The notes under the pieces: generated by a model
What the model was told of the DNA's origin: nothing
What the model saw: only the letters and a program-made list of their open reading frames with translations
The model's database searches: none
Assembly: GCA_963811905.1 (NCBI GenBank)
Contig: CAWETK010000006.1
Span: forward strand, 252,060-316,059
DNA: 64,000 nucleotides
Direction: 5' to 3'
Source of the DNA: DATFVA01 sp963811905
GTDB taxonomy: Bacteria > Bacteroidota > Ignavibacteria > Ignavibacteriales > Ignavibacteriaceae
Program-made: the position numbers and the translations under genes
In this document: in pieces, positions 59,432-64,000 of the stretch
Layout of the letters: each line of letters opens with the position of its first letter
Position numbering within the stretch: the first letter of the stretch is position 1

Positions 59432-59652
59432 AACCTATCGTTCCACTCCTGGCGAATTCGTTTTTGGAACGAATCAGGATTTTCGCCGCCTTTTATTGAA
59501 CCAGCCAATTTAAGAATATTTTCTACTGAAGTTTTTCGTCCGGTTCCGAGTGGCAGAATTATAATTTCCGCCTCCTGACCGATTAAACCCTCTAATTCCT
59601 TGATATGAAGATTCTTAGAACTTATTTTCCTTTTGATTTTAATGGCTTCCAT
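59428..59652 (-). CDS. Putative antitoxin of a VapBC-like pair
   Basis: 74 aa. It begins with a short strand-rich segment (MEAIKIKRKISSKNLHIKELEGLIGQEAEIIILPLG), then a basic and acidic tail (FQKRIRQEWNDRL) typical of toxin-binding C-termini. It precedes and overlaps the PIN-domain gene, the standard antitoxin-toxin order. The N-terminal part resembles AbrB/MazE-like or DUF-type small antitoxins, but I cannot assign the family with certainty. An autoregulatory operator would lie just upstream (59653-59700), an AT-rich stretch. Confidence 0.68.
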   Translation of the reverse strand: MEAIKIKRKISSKNLHIKELEGLIGQEAEIIILPLGTGRKTSVENILKLAGSIKGGENPDSFQKRIRQEWNDRL

Positions 59653-60694
59653 TTTTTCTTTCTTTATAAGAATTAATATAAACCCTTTTATAAAAATATT
59701 CAGCAGAATAATTCTTCATAAGTTATTTAATTTGGTGAACTCCAATAGAGGTCATTAGTGGAGCAACTACTTCTTATATACCGCCCGGATCACAATTCGG
59801 TACAATAATATTATTGAAATTTGATCTTTTAACCTGTTTTTTGGAGTGAAATCAATTTATCGAGCTCTTCTTCTGAAGGTCTCACTCTGCTGGCTGTCCT
59901 GCAAAAATAGGCAAAACATCCATAATTTCTTTGTCAGTCTGCTGCGCTGGTTGCCCTCTCACCTTCTTATCTTCTCATCTTCTCATCTTCTCATCTTCTC
60001 ATCTTCTCATCTTCTCATCTTCTCATCTTCTTATCTTCTTATCTTCTTACCTTCTCATCTTCTCCCCCCTCCGCGCCCCTGCGGCAAACACCGTCATTCC
60101 CCATTCTTACTTCTTCCTTGTTACTTGTTACTTTTATCTTTTATCCTGCCTTCGCCTGAATCGCTAATCACTCTTACTCATTTTTTTTCTAAGCGAAACA
60201 GCGTTTCGCTTTACACGTTTGCCTGCTTAAGATCACCCTCTCCTCATCTTCTAATCTTCTCACCTTCTAATCTTCTTATCTTCTCATATTCTTACCTTCT
60301 ATCTTCTCACCTCCCAACCAAACCCCCATCCCTCCCTCCTCAGTCTCCCAATCTCTCAGTCTCTTAGTCCCTCAGTCCCTTAGTCTCCCACTTCCCCCCT
60401 TTACGCCTCTCCGCCTCTGCGGTAACCCCCGTCAATCACCTGACTTCTTCCTTGTTACTTTTATCTTTTATCTTGCCCTTCAATTTCTTCTACCTACTTC
60501 TATCTATTTACCTATCTTCTCATCTTCACTTACTTCTCATCTCCTACCTCCTTCTTCTCATTCTCCCCTTCTCTTAGTCCCTCCGTCCCTCACTCCCTCA
60601 CGTCTCCCCCTCCGGTAATGTAACCTCTCTCAGCACACCATTCCCTCATTTCTTTTAACTTACCGTAAAAAACGAAAAACTTAGGGATGATATA
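59653..60694 (+). repeat. Long polypyrimidine repeat block
   Basis: 59653-59945 is AT-rich with no gene seen. From 59958 the plus strand is C/T-rich to about 60620. It includes at least eight consecutive copies of CTTCTCAT (about 59973-60040), then 'gcccctgcggcaaac', a 'ttacttttatcttttatc' unit, a palindrome with arms AAGCGAAAC/GTTTCGCTT at 60191-60211, a second CTTCTAAT array, 'agtctccc' units, 'gcctctgcgg', and further degenerate arrays. Frames through it read as repetitive SSHLLIFSS-like peptides and are not genes. About 60640-60694 is the presumed leader of the phosphoesterase. Confidence 0.8.
60191..60211. repeat. AAGCGAAAC/GTTTCGCTT palindrome
   Basis: 21-base palindrome with 9-base arms, also at 11558-11578 and 44350-44370. 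At 44.3 and 60.2 kb it is followed by 'tacac..ttgcctgcttaagat'. It belongs to a repeat family rather than to a single promoter. Confidence 0.65.
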
Positions 60695-61954
60695 ATGAAG
60701 CTCGCAATTGCATCAGACCTGCACCTTGGAAATCTTTTGTGCTCACTTGTTGAATGGAACGGAGAAGAATATAAAGAGGGACCGAAATACCGCGGCTTCT
60801 GTGAAGCTGCAGGAACCGGGAACGATTACCTCATCCTGCCCGGTGATATCCTCGATTTCTCCGTAGCCGGTTATGAGAACGCTTACGCGGCAGCTAAAGT
60901 ATTCTTCACTTTGCTGCAGAAAGATGACGTCGCAGATCAGATCATTTATATTCCCGGAAATCACGATTACGATATCTGGAACATAGTTGAGAATGAGGTC
61001 AATATCATTCTCCAGACAAGGGAAGAGAAGATCCCGCGGAAGTTCAGAACGGCAGTACCAGCGATTCTGGACGACAGAAAAAACACCGCTGCCCCAGGCT
61101 TCACTCTTCCCGGAGTGGGTAAAACCAGGGGCAGTGCATATACCTACGGAGGATTATTTTTAGATCATATCACCGATGAGCCTTCACACTTTATATTCGC
61201 CTACCCTAACCTGTACCTGGTATCAGATGAAGGCACCATCCTGATTACACACGGTCAGTACCTCGATAGCTACTGGTCGCTGTTGTCCCGATGGGCTCCC
61301 ATTATCTTCGGAACCGAACTTAAGCTGGGAACTCAAATGGATATTAAGGAGATGGTGGGAATGAACTTTCCCTTCAATCAGCTGGCATGCTCAGGGGTGG
61401 GCCAGGCAGGAATCCTGTCTGAAACACTCTCCCGGGTTCAGCATGAAATAAAAGAGAGCAGACTCAAAAACGTCCGGCATTACCTTAGTAACCTCTTCAG
61501 CTACCTCGATGATCATGTATTTGTCAACAGGAAAGGTTACCAGTTCCTCCCCGAAGCGGCAACCGGCTTTGCCTTCAGTAAAGCTACAAAGCGGATCCTG
61601 GCGATGATCACACCGGAAACAAAAGTACGATACAACAAAGAATACTTCCGGCTTCCCGAAGTACAGAAAAGATTTTTCACGTACTACAATGCCTGCCTCG
61701 CTGAAGTAGAGCAGCTGAGAAAATTTCACGAAATTCAGATCCCGGCACCCGGCAAAATGATATTCGGTCACACCCACGTACCAATAACAATGGATAACCC
61801 GATCATAATGAATTCACCTTCAGGCACGTCCATCAGTCTCTCCAATACCGGCGGATGGTTATGGAAACAGACCAAAGATAAAAAAGAATTCCGCGGCGCC
61901 GTAGTTTTCAAGTACGAATCAGACAAAGGAATCTATAGCTCGAATGTGGTTTGA
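60695..61954 (+). CDS. Calcineurin-like metallophosphoesterase
   Basis: 419 aa with no signal peptide. The dinuclear metal site is complete: Asp8 and His10 in SDLHLG, Asp51 in LPGDILDF, Asn89-His90 in IPGNHDYD, then histidines in ILITHGQY and FGHTHVP. It is longer than simple UDP-2,3-diacylglucosamine hydrolases, with a helical insert of roughly 130 residues (about 220-350) between the last two motifs. Substrate cannot be inferred. ATG 60695 is preceded by 'ttagggatgat'. It lies alone between repeat blocks. The gene ends 'SNVV' and runs directly into a 'gaacgcagattgaatgg' repeat. Confidence 0.86.
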   Translation: MKLAIASDLHLGNLLCSLVEWNGEEYKEGPKYRGFCEAAGTGNDYLILPGDILDFSVAGYENAYAAAKVFFTLLQKDDVADQIIYIPGNHDYDIWNIVENEVNIILQTREEKIPRKFRTAVPAILDDRKNTAAPGFTLPGVGKTRGSAYTYGGLFLDHITDEPSHFIFAYPNLYLVSDEGTILITHGQYLDSYWSLLSRWAPIIFGTELKLGTQMDIKEMVGMNFPFNQLACSGVGQAGILSETLSRVQHEIKESRLKNVRHYLSNLFSYLDDHVFVNRKGYQFLPEAATGFAFSKATKRILAMITPETKVRYNKEYFRLPEVQKRFFTYYNACLAEVEQLRKFHEIQIPAPGKMIFGHTHVPITMDNPIIMNSPSGTSISLSNTGGWLWKQTKDKKEFRGAVVFKYESDKGIYSSNVV

Positions 61955-62729
61955 TTGAACGCAGATTGAATGGATAAAATATTGAATGGACGAATGGGTG
62001 AATGGTTGAATGACGAATGAATGAATGAACCACAAGTGATTGAATGATTGAATGAGATTGAATGATTGACCCGCCTTTCTGTTTTATCAGCCGGGTTGGC
62101 GGGCAAGTGAAAGATAAGATTGAAGATTGAAAGAAGATTGAAAGATTGAGTGATTGAGTGAATTACGAATGAATGGTCGAATGAGTGAATGAATGTTGAG
62201 TCCGGCAGCTGCCGGACGAAACCCCGCTTTGCGGGGAATGATTGAATGATTAATTGATTGGTTGATTGACGACCCCTGCCTATTGTCGTCGTCTAGCGTC
62301 GGGGCAGGCACGCAACGGATCCCTCCCGGATTTTTTATTAAGAGATTATTGAGGCGACCTGTAAAAGTGTCGACTAAAAAGTAACCCTGTCATTCCGATC
62401 GAGAATCTTAGAATTCGAAAAGATTTCTCGGTCGAAGACTCCCCAACCTATCGGTTGGTAAACTCGAAATGACATTGTCTTGCTTTGTAGTCAGCCCTTT
62501 AAGCGATTCAGCGAACCAGCTTTACACGCTTGCCTGCTAAAGATTTCTATAATCCGATGAAGAATCCCAGATGTGTCCACTACGCCGGCCGCTTCCTTAT
62601 CTTCTTACCTTCTCATCTTCTTACCCTCTCCTCCCTTCGCGCCTCTGCGGTAACCCCCGTCAATCACCTGACTTCTTTCTTGTTACTTTTATCTTTTATC
62701 TTGACACCTGCCCTTGTTACTTCTTACTT
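61955..62729 (+). repeat. Composite repeat block before the zeta-like pair
   Basis: Octamers from 61957, a CCCGCC..GGCGGG hairpin near 62070-62107, a perfect GTCCGGCAGCTGCCGGAC palindrome at 62200-62217, 'cgcaacggatccctcccgg', a palindromic element at about 62388-62475 (related to 40394-40460 but with an extra 'cctatcggttgg' insert), then a pyrimidine array 62590-62700. The minus-strand 58-aa gene terminates inside the last 'ttacttttatcctttatcttgcc' unit. Confidence 0.8.
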
Positions 62730-62906
62730 TTATCCTTTATCTTGCCCCCTCTTTATTAGTGTTTTAGCCGGGACTTTTACAATTTTTCCGTTTTCTGATA
62801 TGATAAGATAATCATCGTCCTTAGCTCTTGCGGCTATGAGCTTGTCAACAGCGGATTTAACACCTCTATAAATTTTCTCCCGCAATTCTTGTCTATCACT
62901 CAGCAT
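62730..62906 (-). CDS. 58-aa protein overlapping the zeta-like kinase gene
   Basis: Small gene: MLSDRQELREKIYRGVKSA, then VDKLIAARAKDDDYLIISENG and KIVKVPAKTLIKRGQDKG. The first half is predicted helical, the second a short strand pair with ISENGKIVKVPA. Its ATG overlaps the kinase gene end by 11 bases, so it is translationally coupled as the second gene. The last few codons (RGQDKG) and the stop are supplied by a repeat unit, so the natural C-terminus may originally have differed. Possible partner or antitoxin of the kinase; no family recognised with certainty. Confidence 0.66.
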   Translation of the reverse strand: MLSDRQELREKIYRGVKSAVDKLIAARAKDDDYLIISENGKIVKVPAKTLIKRGQDKG

Positions 62907-63471
62907 AAATTGCCTTTATTCTTTTCCATGTGAATTGATCAAAAATTTCAATTTCTGTATCAGCAATGCCTTCAGCTACAATTTCAGGTTCATCATTTGA
63001 ATTATCAATTATAGTCCAATAATCTGAAATTTTTATGAAATGATCAAATAAATTTTTAATGCCGCGGTAGTATCTTCTTATTACTATATCATCAGGAACA
63101 TGATGCCCACCCTTTTTAACACGATCACTGATTCTTTCTTTTGCTAATGAAGGACTGTTTAACCAAAAATAGATCAATATTATTTCATATCTGTTCTGCC
63201 GCCATCTTTCAACTTTTTCTATATAGTTTCTGCTTGAGAGAGTTGTTTCAATTGCAAAATCAGATTTTGCAGCAATCAGTTGTTCAATCCTTTGCAGCAT
63301 AAGACGACCTGCTTCAAATGAAACATTTTGAGGTTGAAATGGCGAAATTCCACTCGCAATATTATCCGCATTAACAAATTCTTTGCAATCCAATATTTCA
63401 GGAAGCATCGTAAAAGATGCTGTTGTTTTTCCGGCTCCATTACAACCAGAAATGAGGTATAAATTAGGCAA
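62896..63471 (-). CDS. Zeta-toxin-like P-loop kinase
   Basis: 191 aa. Walker A is ISGCNGAGKTTASF (Lys15). Asp36 in FVNADNIASG and Glu75 in FAIETTLSSRNY match the substrate-binding acidic residues of zeta/PezT-type kinases, which phosphorylate UDP-N-acetylglucosamine. RVKKGGHHVPDDIVIRRYYRGIKNL is the lid region with its arginines. The C-terminus is WTIIDNSNDEPEIVAEG. The close similarity is to the large family of stand-alone 'zeta toxin domain' proteins of about 190 aa rather than to plasmid epsilon-zeta; toxicity is not established. Downstream, overlapping by 11 bases, is a 58-aa gene. It starts at ATG 63471 after an AT-rich leader. Confidence 0.83.
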   Translation of the reverse strand: MPNLYLISGCNGAGKTTASFTMLPEILDCKEFVNADNIASGISPFQPQNVSFEAGRLMLQRIEQLIAAKSDFAIETTLSSRNYIEKVERWRQNRYEIILIYFWLNSPSLAKERISDRVKKGGHHVPDDIVIRRYYRGIKNLFDHFIKISDYWTIIDNSNDEPEIVAEGIADTEIEIFDQFTWKRIKAIYAE

Positions 63472-64000
63472 ATTGTGCTGCTTTATTTTATTATTGTAAA
63501 TATAACTAATAATGACAGAATACCAGAAGAAAATTTACGCAAGTTACGGACGTTTCTAAATGATTGAATGACCTGCTTGCCGGTTTACCAGCTTAAGCGA
63601 TTCAGCGAACCAGCTTTACACGCTTGCCTGCTTAAGATTTCTCCATCCTCCTTACGTCGGATGTCGAAATGACAATTCCTGGAAGTTATGATCCGCGGTT
63701 CAATCGAATTTGTCATTTCGGAGGAGTCCCGGTGATTTAGCTAAAGACTATCCGGGACGACTGAGAAATCTTACTTGCTAATTCAATAGAACGCAGATTT
63801 AGCGGATCGAATGGATTTTCGCAGATAAGAAATTTGAATGATTGTATTTCCAATTTGCTGATATGTGTTAAAGTCGCTCAGGTCTTCTACAGGCTCAAAC
63901 TACCAGTCTCCCCACCTGAGTTTTTGCTCTTTCGGCTTTTGCCAGTGATCACTCGAGTTGGGAACCTTTTAAAGCGATCCCGCCTGCGACGGGACGGGTT
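63472..64000 (+). repeat. Repeat block at the window end
   Basis: After an AT-rich stretch that may hold the kinase promoter, one octamer pair and 'cagcttaagcgattcagcg' lead into 63597-63878. That stretch matches 58331-58612 at a constant offset of 5266 bases, including 'acgcagatttagcggatcg'. The last 120 bases show no gene or clear repeat. Confidence 0.75.

Noticed and set aside
59846..60367. ORFs reading as repetitive SSHLLIFSSSHLLIF-type peptides (also at 26220, 40454 and 58710)
   Set aside because: They are translations of the polypyrimidine CTTCTCAT arrays, occur in every array, lack start signals and are shared only through the repeat.

Overview
The window looks like a chromosomal segment of a Bacteroidota/Ignavibacteriota-type (FCB group) bacterium. 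Evidence: four secreted proteins carry a C-terminal type IX secretion (T9SS) sorting domain of the NYPNPFNPAT type. The menaquinone genes are in the menF-D-H-B-A-C-E order familiar from that group. Multihaem cytochromes and very large multi-PAS histidine kinases are abundant. The assignment is inference; no rRNA or universal marker gene lies in the window.

Layout. 1-7563 (+): the end of menF, then menD, menH, menB, menA, menC and menE, nearly all overlapping or closely spaced. A hot-dog thioesterase (menI candidate) and an omega-amidase face them at 7556-8720 (-). 8823-10868: a secreted FG-GAP T9SS protein. 10869-12377: gene-free repeat block. 12378-17520: asd, an NtrB/NtrC-like pair, a degenerate receiver gene with a good sigma-54 promoter, and a GNAT acetyltransferase. 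17718-24761: an electron-transfer operon made of a monohaem cytochrome, a 13-haem/cytochrome b fusion, a 19-haem membrane-anchored cytochrome, a separate cytochrome b, and a 7-haem NapC/NirT protein with three N-terminal helices (ImcH-like). 26328-48622, mostly minus strand: four giant PAS-rich sensor kinases and two response regulators, interrupted by an IS200-like/RAYT transposase with REP palindromes, a DUF4143-type ATPase and an IS110-family element. 49807-57615: T9SS cargo and a lipoprotein. 59069-59652: a VapBC-like pair with a stop codon inside the toxin. 60695-61954: a metallophosphoesterase. 62730-63471: a zeta-toxin-like kinase overlapping a 58-aa partner gene.

About a fifth of the window is gene-free and filled with a composite repeat cassette. 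Octamer arrays (GAATGATT)n are followed by hairpins and a 'gccgctaaggcgc' motif, then a palindrome bounded by TGTCATTTCGA and its complement, then polypyrimidine CTTCTCAT arrays and a 'gcgcctctgcgg' motif. The parts almost always have the same order and strand, whatever the direction of neighbouring genes.

Biologically, the men genes make menaquinone and the 17.7-24.8 kb operon looks built to draw electrons from menaquinol into periplasmic multihaem cytochromes. The kinases and T9SS cargo suggest a surface-active, highly sensing lifestyle.

Caution: menD, menB, the 19-haem cytochrome, a NarX-like kinase, the DUF4143 ATPase and one T9SS gene all carry single-base frame breaks, most of them at short homopolymers. 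This pattern suggests sequencing or assembly indels in at least some cases, so those genes are annotated across the break.
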